This document shows, piece after piece, positions 31,090-42,581 of a DNA stretch of 64,000 nucleotides. The notes under the pieces were generated by a model. That model was not told where the DNA came from. It saw only the letters and a list, made by a program, of their open reading frames with translations, and made no database searches. How positions within the stretch are numbered: the first letter of the stretch is position 1; each line of letters begins with the position of its first letter. The translations under genes and the position numbers were made by a program. Origin of the DNA: Nymphaea colorata (Eukaryota; Streptophyta; Magnoliopsida; Nymphaeales; Nymphaeaceae); NCBI RefSeq assembly GCF_008831285.2, contig NC_045141.1:27207315-27271314 (forward strand), read 5' to 3'.

Positions 31090-31146
31090 CCCATGATAGA
31101 GAATTCATCTTGAAAGAGTGGAAACTCGTTGCAACAATGCTTAAAG

Positions 31147-32597
31147 TGGGCCTTCAGTCTCAAAGTCAATAGTGGAATCGTTTTCTGTTTTCCAGTCTCG
31201 ATCAGAGCACACACCCTGTGCTCAGTTCCCTGAAAGCTCCTCTATTCTATTGCAACAAAGCATATTTTCACCAGTCGCTAATAACACTACTTTGAAAATT
31301 TTGGAGAGGGAAAAATCTAGACCAGCCACATTCCCTGGAGGCTGGAGGTATTATTTGCCTGAATGATGATGATAGTGAACAAATGGAAAAAAGACATAAG
31401 TTACCGATTGGGGTGGAAGTGGAAGGGTCCACCACACACGTTGCAAATAGTGGTGGCGGTCGGGACTGCATTCATCATTTGCTCTCTGATCCTTACAGAG
31501 TTACCTAGGAATCTGAAGAAAGAGGAAGTGCTTTTGTCTGATCCTAGCTCCACAACAATGAAGCCTGATTCCTGCATGCAGTTCATAGTTTCATCAACTC
31601 AGTCGAGTGTTAAACCAAATTTGAGTCGCAACTGAGAAAGAGGTCCCCTGATTGCAAAGGTTGTAAGAAAGTTAAACTGTGAAATAGAGCCGCTAGATTT
31701 TGGTCTGGAAGAGCATGGTGCAACAAGCATGCAATTTTTCCTATAGGTACATGTTATGGTAGATGGAGTTTATATTTGTATCAATAGGCCCATAGGGAGT
31801 TAGTTATACTTAAATCAGTTTTTTTTTTCTTTTTTGTTTTGCTTGATAGGATTCAGAAGTTGGGTTAGGTACTTAAGTGTTATTGATCCAACACAAAGGT
31901 CTCACTATGTCTCAGACATTCTTGATGTGGGAATTTCTGTACCACTCTTCAGGGTAACTTCAGCTTCCGTTTTTTTTTTTTTTTTTTTTTTGCATTTGGC
32001 TGTTTTTTAAGTTTGTTAATCTGTCTAACGGAGCCTCATCTTTATAAACACAATGCAGGTTGAGGTTATTGAACTGATGCTATGGAATTGCAGCTTCTTT
32101 ATGCTGAGGCTAGTGATGTCTAACTAGTCTCTATGTGATTGTGGTTCTAGAAATCAGGTTACATTGGAGGGTTGTAACACAGAAGTTTTCATGTGTGTTT
32201 CTGCCATTAATTGTTGGGACATGATACACGACAAAGTAACTCAGAAGTTTGTGAGCGAACATGGACAAGCGAAACTAAATCTACCTCCTCTGCAACCACT
32301 GGGATCAATCAATGGATTTGACATGTTTGGATTTTCAACACCATTTATTGTTCAGGTAAATCTGCTTGTCTGGACTTCTTTAGTTCAAACCTTGAGTAGT
32401 GGATGTGTTGGGTTTCTTTCCATATTAAATTTCCTTCTCCACACCTTCTGAAGGCGCTGCCATCTCCGTATAGCTTGACCAAAAAGCTCACTTGATTTTC
32501 TGAGTTGTAAAAATGTGCCCTTTGAAAAATAAAAATAAAAATAGAGGACAATTTGAGGTTTTGTACTAAGAGATTTCCTGCATTTTGTAACTAATAT
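31147..32597 (+). pseudogene. Partial duplicate of the JmjC demethylase gene (end of exon 8, FYRN exon, FYRC exon and introns)
   Basis: This 1451-bp block aligns with 17756-19221 of the intact demethylase in the same orientation, at about 90% identity by eye, including introns 8, 9 and part of 10. It is therefore a DNA-level copy, not a retrocopy. The exon-8 part is broken: it carries an 11-base insertion near 31340 that includes tggaggctgg, loses several GAT codons from the acidic run, and has an in-frame TGA where the source reads Cys (AACTGA near 31629). The copied FYRN exon (31850-31953, 104 nt) and FYRC exon (32158-32355, 198 nt) keep exactly the source lengths, open frames and splice sites. 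A poly-T run at 31970-31991 has expanded in the second intron. No promoter or JmjC domain is included, so it cannot make a demethylase. Confidence 0.92.
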
Positions 32598-33485
32598 CTC
32601 GTGAGACTAGAGTGGAGATTAGCTGACATAGTGGATGACGTGGCTGAAACAAACATCATGTCTGAGAGAAGATTTACTGCAGATGGATGGGACATACTAA
32701 AAGCCATTGTTTATGGTGGCTTAACTGAATTAATTACGAGTCTTGGGGTGACATCCTCAGCAGCTGGAGGTGATTCTAGCACATGTAAGTAACTTCCCCT
32801 TCTTTGAGTTGGACTGTTGGCTGATTTTATGTGTGCATTTATAGACCTTGCCAAGTTTAGATGTTTTGACACGCTTCTCTTAAAAATACTTTGAAGTTTG
32901 GTCACATTTTAATTATGCAAGTGTATGTATATGGCAGTAATAGGTGTTCAGGAGCATTTAGTGTGCCATTGTCACAGCAAATAGGTAGACCATGAACAAT
33001 ATATATCTTTCTCCACATTGGCATAAAGCTAACACTATTTCTCTGTCCAATATTGAAATTTAATTTCGCTTGAGTAAATGCCTAGCATAAATTAGAGGTG
33101 TGCTGATCCGAATGAAAGGATAACGAAACTCTAGCCTAACAAATGATTATTATTATGTAAGTGCAGAATGCTGGTTGTGTAAGCAGTTGCCAATGCTTCT
33201 CTGTTTTGCATACTTATTCTTGCTTTAGGAAAGGCACGGTTCACTGACAGGTCTTATATCAAGAAAATCATATATTATGCTGCTCTTGGTGTAGCTGTTT
33301 CGGGGGTATCCTACGTAGTTGGTGTATACATCAAGAAGCTGCTGCATCAGTTAGGCTGGATTTCAGGAAGCCAGAGTATGCTTTATCATCCATCCCTGAT
33401 CATAGAACCACTGGAAGAACATCACAGAATTGGGTTTCATAAACAAGGGCATGATGGGCATCAACTTGATGACCGTTATGCATAG
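32598..33485 (+). pseudogene. Truncated, internally deleted VIT1-like / ER-body membrane protein (MEB) gene fragment
   Basis: Two exon remnants are recognisable. The first (about 32604-32784) encodes a segment like the start of the VIT1/CCC1-like domain of MEB proteins (DILKAIVYGGLTELITSLGV, then SSAAGG). The second (33229-33485) encodes their C-terminal end (YIKKIIYYAALGVAVSGVSY, then VYIKKLLHQLGW) and reaches a stop. The middle exons with the remaining membrane helices are missing. If the visible donor (acat|gtaagt at 32784/32785) is spliced to the visible acceptor (tttag at 33228), the junction codon becomes TGA, as expected when intervening exons are lost. The left edge is cut in mid-exon directly at the end of the demethylase copy. 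Intact family members are ER-membrane iron/manganese-transporter-like proteins. Confidence 0.75.
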
Positions 33486-34138
33486 AGTTGGTAAAACAGA
33501 TTGCTTGTCTGGTAAGACAGCTCGAGTTTAGGCATGTAATTTTTTTTTTCCTTGGTAATACCATTTCTGTCTGAAGTTCTAACAAAAATGTCTTGTAAAT
33601 GAACAGGTGGCTCGTCCCAAACGTTGCCAAAGTGCATATCTCTGGTCAAGTTAAAGGCACAGTGGAGGGTCTTCCAGGATGCAGCAGGTGGCTCCAGTCC
33701 CCACATCTATTTGGCCTGCACTGCAGGTTGTTCTGCTAGCCGTTAGCAGTCGTCATTAATCTACGGGTTTGGCACTGATCTCAAGCTGGCGCAATTGGAA
33801 ATGTCAAGTGCCTGAAGGGATATTAGTCGACCAAAGCACTCGGGCAGACTTTCCAAGCTAAAGCGGTCAGCAAGCTTTAACAACCTGAAAGGATACATGT
33901 TCACACTCACAGGCTACACGCCCTGATCATCCAGCCACGTCTGTACAAATTCCATCTGAGTAGATGCAAGAGATAAGTTAAAACCTTTTGCTATGCAAGA
34001 AAATGAGCACTCGAGTGATTGGTTTCTGCATACAAGCTAGAGAAGTTTTGGATGACAATGTACTTCTCTGTCTCTTATGTCAGCATGAAATTTTATGAAC
34101 AAATTGATATTTTCAATGTTCATATGAACCCCCACCCC

Positions 34139-34141
<3 letters not shown>

Positions 34142-34173
<32 letters not shown>
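34142..34173. repeat. (CT)n microsatellite
   Basis: An uninterrupted CT dinucleotide run of about 30 bases. Confidence 0.95.
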
Positions 34174-34176
<3 letters not shown>

Positions 34177-34194
34177 AGAACACATAGAAACTAG

Positions 34195-34357
34195 TCCTAA
34201 TAAACATATAATTAGGAACGGTCACCATCAGTTTTGAAAGTAATTAGGAGTACTTTAGGAATGGTCGCTTGATCACTCCCAATTACTTTTAGGAATGGCC
34301 ACCTATACTTTTAGGAACGGTTTTCAGCTGTTCTTAAGAATGTTATTTACAGTAGTG
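34195..34357 (-). mobile_element. CACTA-type transposon terminus remnant
   Basis: The stretch ends ttatttacagTAGTG at 34353-34357; on the minus strand this reads CACTACTGTAAATAA, the form of a CACTA (En/Spm) terminus. Inside it, a subterminal motif of the type ttaggaacggtcacc or aggaatggccacc recurs at least four times (near 34213, 34257, 34292 and 34312). Repeated subterminal motifs are a hallmark of this superfamily. No opposite end is seen nearby, so this is a fragment or one end of a deleted element. Confidence 0.55.
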
Positions 34358-37300
34358 AAGGTTTATTAGCATAATCAACACAATAATTGCTCTCTTAACG
34401 CCCACCCACCACCCGGCCTCCAAGCACACGTGCATGCACACAAACACACGAAGGCTTGTGTTGACAAAGAGAACCAGAAAGTCTTATGAAATTTCATAAC
34501 GTGGGACTTGGAGGAACGCGGCTTGCCCTAATTTTGAGTACAACGTACTGTTTATTCGATGTAACAAGTGAAGGATTAAAATTTTTACCGGTTCAGCCTT
34601 TTGTACGAGTCATTTATATCGGAAGCAAAGAGATGGATTCACTCACATCAAGTCTGCGTATAAAGGCTCTTAGCACCTGGGCTTAAAGGGCCTTCACCTC
34701 AAGTCTTACGGTGTTGGAGATTGACCGGAGGATTTAAGGGCCGTATGCCAGGTTAAGTTAGCCCCGACCAGATCTCCCACCGCAACTGTGGTTTCTTTCC
34801 CATCTTGGAAAGAATCATCCGATTATACTCTGATCATAACTTGATGCCATCACATCAGAAGTGGGGTTCGATCGCTTCTGCGTCTGATCTGGATTAGACG
34901 ACCCAGGAATAAATTTATATTCAATGGCTTCTCCCGTCAGTTGATAATGGAAACCACCATTAGATTCAGATATCTAAACGCTTTGCATAAGATCTCATAT
35001 CCCTTGAAAAACATTTTTTGGTGAGAGATTTGAAGTCTACCGTTTGGCCGCCATGACGAGCGGTGGATATCGACTTTCTTTAACTTGTGATGGGAACTCT
35101 TTGAGAAGAAAGAGGATTGCTGCTTGGCTGATTTAGAGCCAATGTCTGTGAGGGTTTCATGGCTACATTCATCATCATCTCTCTCTCATATATAGTTATT
35201 CAGGGTGGCCGAGGATGGAGTCCGGGCCCTTAAATGCAGCCGGGCTCTTTGGGTGTGATGGAGGCTTACAAACCTGCGTGCTGACTGCTCCTTTGTACTC
35301 GTGGCCCCGAACATCCACATGCAGATGCATGGCATCAAACGTACACGGAAGCCCACCACCATCAGTATTAATTAATGAACGTCCCAGACATGTTCAGAAG
35401 TGTTGATTGCATCTTCCCGTCACCATATAGTTTAATAGAACAAGCTGTATGGTACCCTTCCTCTCCCTTCTTAATTCCCTGTTTATAAACAGCCCAAATC
35501 ATTTATGTTGCCTCCATTTCTTCCACTTTAGTGATCCCAGGCTGCATCTGAGTTGATTCCTCTGCAAAAGCTAGCACTAACCCTTCAATGGGTTCCATCT
35601 ACATTCGCGCACACTTTTGTCATAACACAGTCTCCCTTAGCAAAGTGGGAGGGGACATCATCTTATTTAAATGCGTACGGGATATTCTACAAAATCGAAT
35701 ATATAAAGCAAAGCAAAAGATAAAGATAAACAGATTTTGTTTCTTACTGTCTTTATTATTATTATTCCTGCTAACAGTGATTGTAAAACTCAACCAGAGT
35801 ACAAGGCAAATGAGAGAATAAAAGAAAAGTAAGCGATTAGGAAAGTCATTATGGCGTCACACCGAAGGAGAGGCGGTTTCGGATGGGCCCGATCACGTTA
35901 TGCTGCAATCGATGTGTTCTTCACCTCGACCCCATCGTCTAATTTTTTATTTCATAATGCGAGTCGGTTCTTCATGCGCACCTATCAACCTCATTTGAAC
36001 GTCCGTAGAATCTCGAAACCCAGATGGGTAAATCGAATAGTGGCCGGTAAAGTTAATCCTATTTGCAGTGCCCATCAAAAACCTTGTCGAATCCAGATAA
36101 AATATATTGCTTTAATTTCGATCTACTGATTGTTCCTATGTGTTTTGTAATAGATACATTCTATTCTCAAAGTTCTTTTGATGTCGGGCTTATGTTTCTC
36201 GTGATTAGCCTGCATTACAGATCCGTTTGATCGACACTTTCGGTAAAAAGCTGGAAAGCAGAAGTGATTCTTTGTGTCGTATGGACAAAAAGCGGGGTCT
36301 AAATGTTAGCAGCAAAGTATATTTTAAATATGTTTGATACATGTATTCGGAAAAAAGGAAAAGTCAATATTACATAGGTGGTGACTGGGGAAGAGGACTG
36401 GGCATAATGGGCCAGCCCGTTACTCCCGTAAAGCCCCGGCAGCCTCATAATTAGGGCCTGAACAATGTTTGCCTCTTGGTACAGTAACTAATGGGCTATG
36501 TCACATGTCACACCCAAGAATATACGGGTCACGGCTCGAATCATTTGTCCACTAGCCACTAGATTTTAGTTTAAATGAATGGGTATATATATATATGTAT
36601 ATATTTGTAAGAGAGAGAGATAGAGACAGAGAGACAGAGAAGTGAATTTACTTACCAGCATTTAGATTTCAGGTACCTTCTGTTGGGGGCCATGACCGGG
36701 TCGAAGCATGCAGCCTATCCAATAAAATCGCCAGGTCAAGCTAGCCAGGTTTTAATTTGCCCAATGTTTGTTCCTCGTCACAAGTTTTCAATCTTAGAGA
36801 TGAGTGAGGCTCTTTCCCCAATTTTGTAAACAAAACACGCAGAAGTTATCATTTTAATCTACAGATTGACAGTTACAAGTTCAAGAATACAATTTAATGA
36901 TAAAGAATAATAATGAAACAAATTTCAGCTGCTAATTATTTTGTTTTCAGGTTAGTGGAAATTCACTTCAAGCTCTAGTTTGAGAGTTTATCATAAAAAG
37001 TGTGTACTTAAAGCTCTTACTTGAGAGTTATCATTGTCAACAATATGTACTTAAAGGTAGTTCTTTCGTATCAAAGGCAAGCCTCGAAATAAAATATTCC
37101 CTTTTCTTTTTGTGATTTCCATGATTCTTGGCAACCACCTGACAGTTTTACATCAGTTCTGCAGGTATTAAACTGCCGACTTTTCAGAAGGGTCTCAAAG
37201 TCCAACATAAGCAAACCAAGTGAATGAAGTTTTCTGTAAGAATACACATAATTAGGAGATATATTAAGCCTGCCCAACTGTAAAAATGTCATCCTTCTAT

Positions 37301-37376
37301 GTTTAGATTGGTCCCAAGATACTGCACATGGAGGCAAACATTACCAACATTGTCAAGCCTTGAGGACAAACATCTG

Positions 37377-37382
<6 letters not shown>

Positions 37383-37411
<29 letters not shown>
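37383..37411. repeat. (CT)n microsatellite
   Basis: A CT dinucleotide run of about 29 bases. Confidence 0.95.
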
Positions 37412-37415
<4 letters not shown>

Positions 37416-38459
37416 ACCAGTTGTGCAAGTTCACTAGCAAAATTTTCAAAGTTCAGGGGGCGAGGAGGATGTTGAGACAATTCTATTGATATGTGTAGTG
37501 GATCGAGATTGGGGAATGTTATTGAATCGTTAAACTGACTTTGGCTGACAGAAACAATATTTGGTGGTGAGAATACTGCTAATGTCACGTATATTGCCTC
37601 CTTTCTGGTAAGCACACCGTGCAGTCTTAATGGTGCGTACTGAGTTGCTTATCAGCTGAGAGAATCTGAATTTTCTGCTCAGCTTCTTAGAATATTCTGA
37701 TCATGATCTGAGTCAGAATCTTGAACCGATAGGGTCTTCAGGATTCGCATGCATGTACAGCAAACATGAGGTCTTCTGGACTTGTGCAAAGAAAGGAGTT
37801 CACATGAAAAAAAAGAAAAACAAGGATTCGCTGCCTGTTGAGAGGACGTGCCTGCTTTGGCATTGGAAATTTGACGATGCCGACCGATCGTTTGGATAAA
37901 GCAAGGAATTCTGAAGGAAACATTTGCTTTTATTTGCTGAAAAGTGCATGAAAATCTTCGTAGATTTCCTTTTCTATTTTTTTTTTCTCTTCATAAATTT
38001 CAAATCAACCGCCTAAATTTTTAGTAGTATTCGAAGAAACGCATGTGATACGTCCCGTTATAATTTGCTCCAGCGTGTTATTTCTTCTCACCCTGGAGCT
38101 TTCCAAATCTAAGCAGAGCCCTTAGAAACTTATGGGACAGCAGCAATTTTCTTGTCCTCGTCTTACTTTTAAACGAGAAAAGCAAGCTGGACTTGGGCAT
38201 AGGCAGACCCCTACCAATAAATGCCATTTGAAGCATCTATCGAGCTCTAGGATTGCTTTGGTTGATCACTACTCTAGATGGTCATAATTCCTATTACTCC
38301 TACTACTTACGTACCCTGCAGGATGGCGCTTATTTAGAAAAGCATCTCTTTATCTCGTGTACATGAGTTAGTAAATTGTTCTGTCTGTCTCGTCAAAGGA
38401 GCGCTGAGGGTCGCAGGAAAATTTCATTAAAAGATGACCTACAGGCAACTAAAGCTACG

Positions 38460-38815
38460 CGATTAGCATGAGCCAAGTTGGGTCAGCTTGAGATCGACTC
38501 CACTAAAAAAACTACAAACTCGAGTTCGACTCGACCTCGAGTTGAGCTCCATAGAATAGGTTTGATCTCGACTTGACTATACAGCAATTAGCTTGAACTC
38601 GATTCATTAACCTGTCTCATTTGATCTTTCAACTCATTTAACTCGGCAATTTGTTTTTTTTTTTTTTACTAGTTTAACTAATTCAACTATGGTGGACGTG
38701 TTTTACGTAGTTTCAGGCTAAGCTAAGTTTAAATGAGTCTGTTCTTACAACCATTTTAAGTATAAATTTAAACAGGACGAGTTCGACTTGTTGTGAAACC
38801 CTAGCTACGAGTGAA
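38460..38815. repeat. Interspersed repeat rich in ctcgag/gagctc motifs, copy 1
   Basis: Dense recurrence of cttgagatcgactc, ctcgagttcgactcg, acctcgagttgagctc and gcttgaactcgattc, with the same vocabulary as the block at 49.16-50.04 kb. It is an old dispersed family in this genome. No ends or coding sequence are visible and the class is unknown. Confidence 0.5.
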
Positions 38816-41090
38816 TCTACGGAAACCAAAACCATGGAAAGCATAATGATCTACGTTGGATGCACAATTCGTTGCGATGCTATTAATATATTAAAGTGTG
38901 ATCAGGATTCTCATCTAAACTGCTCAAAGCACATGCTGACAGAAAATATCATTAGCAATAGCTTTTCTCCTTTTAGTTGCCATAGAGCATTTCCCACGAG
39001 TGTCCAACGACGCGCCCAATAATTAATTAGGCAATATTAATTCTCCATTACCAGGCCGGAGAGAAAGCAGCCGTAGCGAGATCCAAGAGGAATTAATTGA
39101 TCATATTAGCCGCTTAAGCAAGATACCTATAGCAGAACTTTGGTTTGCAAATTAATTATCTGACTCCAATAACTACTCGTGGCATTTTTGAGGCGTCCAA
39201 GCCCTACAACACGTTCCAGTTCCAGAAGAGTTAACCTTAGGAGGACCATAATTTGGTTTTTGTTAATCAAAGAGCTAAGCAACATATATCTATATATATA
39301 TAGTGCTTGTGAATGGTATGTAGAAGCACTGCCCATATTTGGCGTTAATTAATAAAAAATGTGAATTAAGTAAAACATGAAATTCATGCACACTGATTAT
39401 GAAGCATGCATTCAACCTAATTCTTTGATTCTATACATGTAGGAAATACCACACACGAAATTATCATTTTTTAAGTGGTAAACGAGAACTATACATTGAC
39501 TTTTGAAAAATTAAATTTGAACTTGGCACTATGTATGTGAAACCTTAATCAAGTTCATCGAATGATTAATGATCAACTCGCGTCGCTAGTTTTTGCGTTT
39601 ATTTAATTGCAAACATATTTCACTAACAATTTAGTCGGATCCATAGAGTTACCGCCCGAATACAGTTCCACTAGCTATATAGTCATAATCTTTAACCTCT
39701 AACTATTAAATATTTCTTATGAAAATGTAGAGATTATGATACATAAGAGTAATTGCCTCTGCACTCTCTTCCGTTGGTTTGAGTAATTCCAGCCGAATAA
39801 GCATATTACAAACTTTACATCAAATCAAATAATTGAAGTGTGAAAACGGAAAAGCACCACGATGTTGATTTAATGACCCCAGCACCCCCTTAATTATTAA
39901 TTCAACTTTCTGTTCTTCATCATTATCGACAATTGAATATCATTCTCCCTCGCCTGCGCATTTGAAGCGGCAACAATTTGCCCTCCGCAAATTGAATTTC
40001 TTTTACAAACGCCCCTGCCCTGAAACTCATCCAAATGTCGTCCCATGGTCTGGAATTCCCCGAAAACCAAACACGAGAAGGGCCTTTCTGTCATTTCACA
40101 TGCGCCAACAACAGGGGACTCCAACTCTTTGTTGGGGAAAGGAATAAATTCCCCAGTAGCGACGCTTGAGTCTTGACCGTTGACCACACGTGTGTGTGGC
40201 GCCCCTTCCCCTTTATTTTCTCGATGCCACATTTACCCTCGAAGAGGAAGGCGCAGTTTCGTCCGAAAAACGCCCCGCGGTAAAATCCGTTCACTGTTTT
40301 TTAGTTTTTACCCTAAAAAGAGCACCAACCAATAATTGAATTAAAAAAAAAAAAAAGAAAAAGCAAAGGAAAGGAGCTTCCATCGTCCGTCCTCATTGTG
40401 CAAACCACATGACCCCAAATTCGTACTCGCGAGATTTAATCAATCAATCAATCAATCCATCAATAAATGCCTTTAAGACTTAAACTCCCCAAAATGCCCT
40501 CAAGTAAGCATAAGCAGGTCCATCGGCCACGCTGATTCAGGTTTCTACGAAAGTTACGGGTTTAACTCCAGCTCCTTTTCCACCCAAGTAATTTCTCTGC
40601 CCTAATAGTTTTATTATTCTTTTACCTAATAAAAGCTAAAGTCAAAGATGGCATGTCCTATAAATATTTTATTTTAGAAAGGTGCTCGTTTACAATTTCG
40701 GTGACGATGAGGTTCATAATTTGTTATTCGGAAAAGAGGCGGGAAGATTCTCCCATTCCCTTTATTTTTAGGGTTCTAAACTGTATTGCTAACTACGCTA
40801 CATTCTTTTTTAGTTTATGTGCTTATCTTGATATAATAAATGTAAACAACTATTAGATACAGTGTGTGTTATCGACACTTTTGATTTGTATAATTTAATT
40901 AGTATTTTTTATTTATGTTTCAATTTTTAATTTTTTTTGTTTGAAAAAAAAGAAAAAAGGAAAGGCGGGACCCTGTGACATGGAGTATTAGACAAGACGT
41001 TTTCTGACCAAGTCGTCCCCCCTTACAATGTTGTTTATTTATTTTAATCAGGCCTAATCTACCATAAAATAAATCACGGAAGCTGTCTCA

Positions 41091-41192
41091 AAAATTGATG
41101 GGCGTAAAATTGTCGACTCTTAGTTGTAAAAGAATTAGGCGTGCTTAGAATAAAATTGATGGGCGTAAAATGTCGACTCTTAGTTGTAAAAC
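41091..41192. repeat. 61-bp direct duplication
   Basis: The phrase aaaattgatgggcgtaaaa followed by tgtcgactcttagttgtaaaa occurs at 41091 and again 61 bases later, nearly identical (one base deleted). The intervening 20 bases appear once. Confidence 0.85.
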
Positions 41193-41370
41193 ACGTTTAT
41201 ATGGAAAAATTTTGGGTTGGAATTATATATAAAATATTCCGCCTTCGAAGCAATTCTTGCACAATCCTTCACACATAGACGTCTTTCAATTAGACGTTGG
41301 TAACTAAACTTACATCAACAACTACACGAGCTGAGGCGAAAAAGTCGGCCAGTACACTCTCCAATTTGAC

Positions 41371-41541
41371 TTATGAAGGCCCAAGAGTAGGTTTTTCAGA
41401 CATTAAAAGAGCGAGGTTGTCAAGCTCAGCTTCAATGTGAAACTCATGCATAGTCCTTTGAACTCCCCAACTGCTTTTTATCTTCTGGCAAGAACTATGA
41501 AATTCTTCATCTTCTTTAAAAGCAGGAAGGTTGGAAGTGAT
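41371..41541 (-). pseudogene. Possible exon fragment, unrecognised
   Basis: On the minus strand a roughly 55-codon open stretch from about 41541 to a stop at 41371 has coding-like composition (FKEDEEFHSSCQKI, then FHIEAELDNLALLM). No domain was recognised, no start is visible and upstream exons were not found. It may be a chance frame. Confidence 0.2.
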
Positions 41542-42341
41542 AACCACGATTAATGACTAAGGCATCATGTTCGTTGACTCGATCCTTAGGTTCAGTTGGC
41601 TACGGATGAAGCAAGTTCATTTTACAGCAGTACATTAAATTAGACAAGAAAGAAGATCCATTTAATGCTATTCAATCGATCCAAACATTGGAAAGGACCT
41701 AAAATATATGGCAATTTTTTTTACATGCATAAGTCTAAAAAATTCAAACTAATTATGTTAATGTAGAAAGCACGCAAATTAAAACTCCACAGGGAGACAA
41801 GGATTACCACCCAAATCTCCACGGTAATCAAAAGGATTAAATCTAAACGTCATGGTTGTGCGTGAAGCAGGCAGGTGACAGAGAAAAGCAGCAGCTGTCT
41901 CGAGTTCACCCATCGAGGAGGCTTCAAACTGTTGGTTTGCACCAGAAATAGAAAGCAGTTTGTACCGTCACTTCCAATATTAAATGAAGTGTTTGAAAAG
42001 CGCACGGGCGCACGCACCCACCCACCCGCCATTATATATATACGGAGAGGGAGAGGTAAGAAGAGCCAAGAACACACCCCAAAAGAAAAGAAAGAAAAAA
42101 AAAAGACATGGAAAGACATAAATAACCAATCTTACTTTTAAGATATATAGTGGTATTTGTGATAACGATCAGTTGCTGTTCTTTTTCTGATTTACTAGGC
42201 ACTACTGTCCATTTACTCGCAAAGTATGAAAGAAAGAGAAATGTTCTCACATCACATGGTACTGCCCAACTAGAAAAAGAAAACCTAATATCCAATATAA
42301 AATGTCCATCAATCTCATTCATAAATGACTAAGCGCATAAA

Positions 42342-42349
42342 TATAAATA
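42342..42349 (+). promoter_or_regulatory. Candidate TATA box of the ALOG gene
   Basis: The motif TATAAATA lies 233 bp upstream of the ALOG start codon. A start site about 30 bp downstream would give a leader of about 200 bp, with a purine-rich stretch at 42430-42520. A second TATA-like run at 42032-42043 is less well placed. Confidence 0.4.
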
Positions 42350-42581
42350 AAAAAACAAACGATATTAATCATTGAATGGGAAAACCCTAGGCATTCACAC
42401 ATCCCAGCAACTCTGCAAGTGAGCAGTTGAAGAAAAAGGAGGAGAAGAGCTGGACGGACAAAGAGGAGGAAGAGAAAGACGGAGAAGGTGAAACAAGGAG
42501 GAGGAGACGAAGGGAGACGTACGGCAAACTTGGACAGGTAAAAACGCAGCTAGCAACCACAACACCGAAAATTTCATTTCT

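Larger units (their letters stand above)
33486..42341. other. Long gene-poor region
   Basis: About 8.9 kb without a supported intact gene. It contains (CT)n tracts, a CACTA-type terminus near 34.2-34.36 kb, an interspersed repeat at 38.46-38.82 kb, a CAAT tetranucleotide run near 40440-40458, a 61-bp direct duplication at 41.09-41.19 kb and a weak gene-fragment candidate at 41371-41541 (-). The 92-codon frame at 35851-36129 (+) has no recognisable domain and is not called. The remainder is AT-rich and featureless to me. Confidence 0.5.

Noticed and set aside
31147-32597. Retrotransposed (processed) copy of the demethylase
   Set aside because: The copy retains introns 8 and 9 and part of intron 10, so it arose by DNA duplication, not by reverse transcription of mRNA.
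34860-34900. ggttcgatc resembling a tRNA T-loop
   Set aside because: No matching acceptor, D-arm or anticodon arm could be folded around it; no tRNA genes were found in the window.
35851-36129. 92-codon plus-strand open frame rich in Arg at its start
   Set aside because: No domain, no splice or promoter context and no compositional contrast with flanks; treated as a chance frame.
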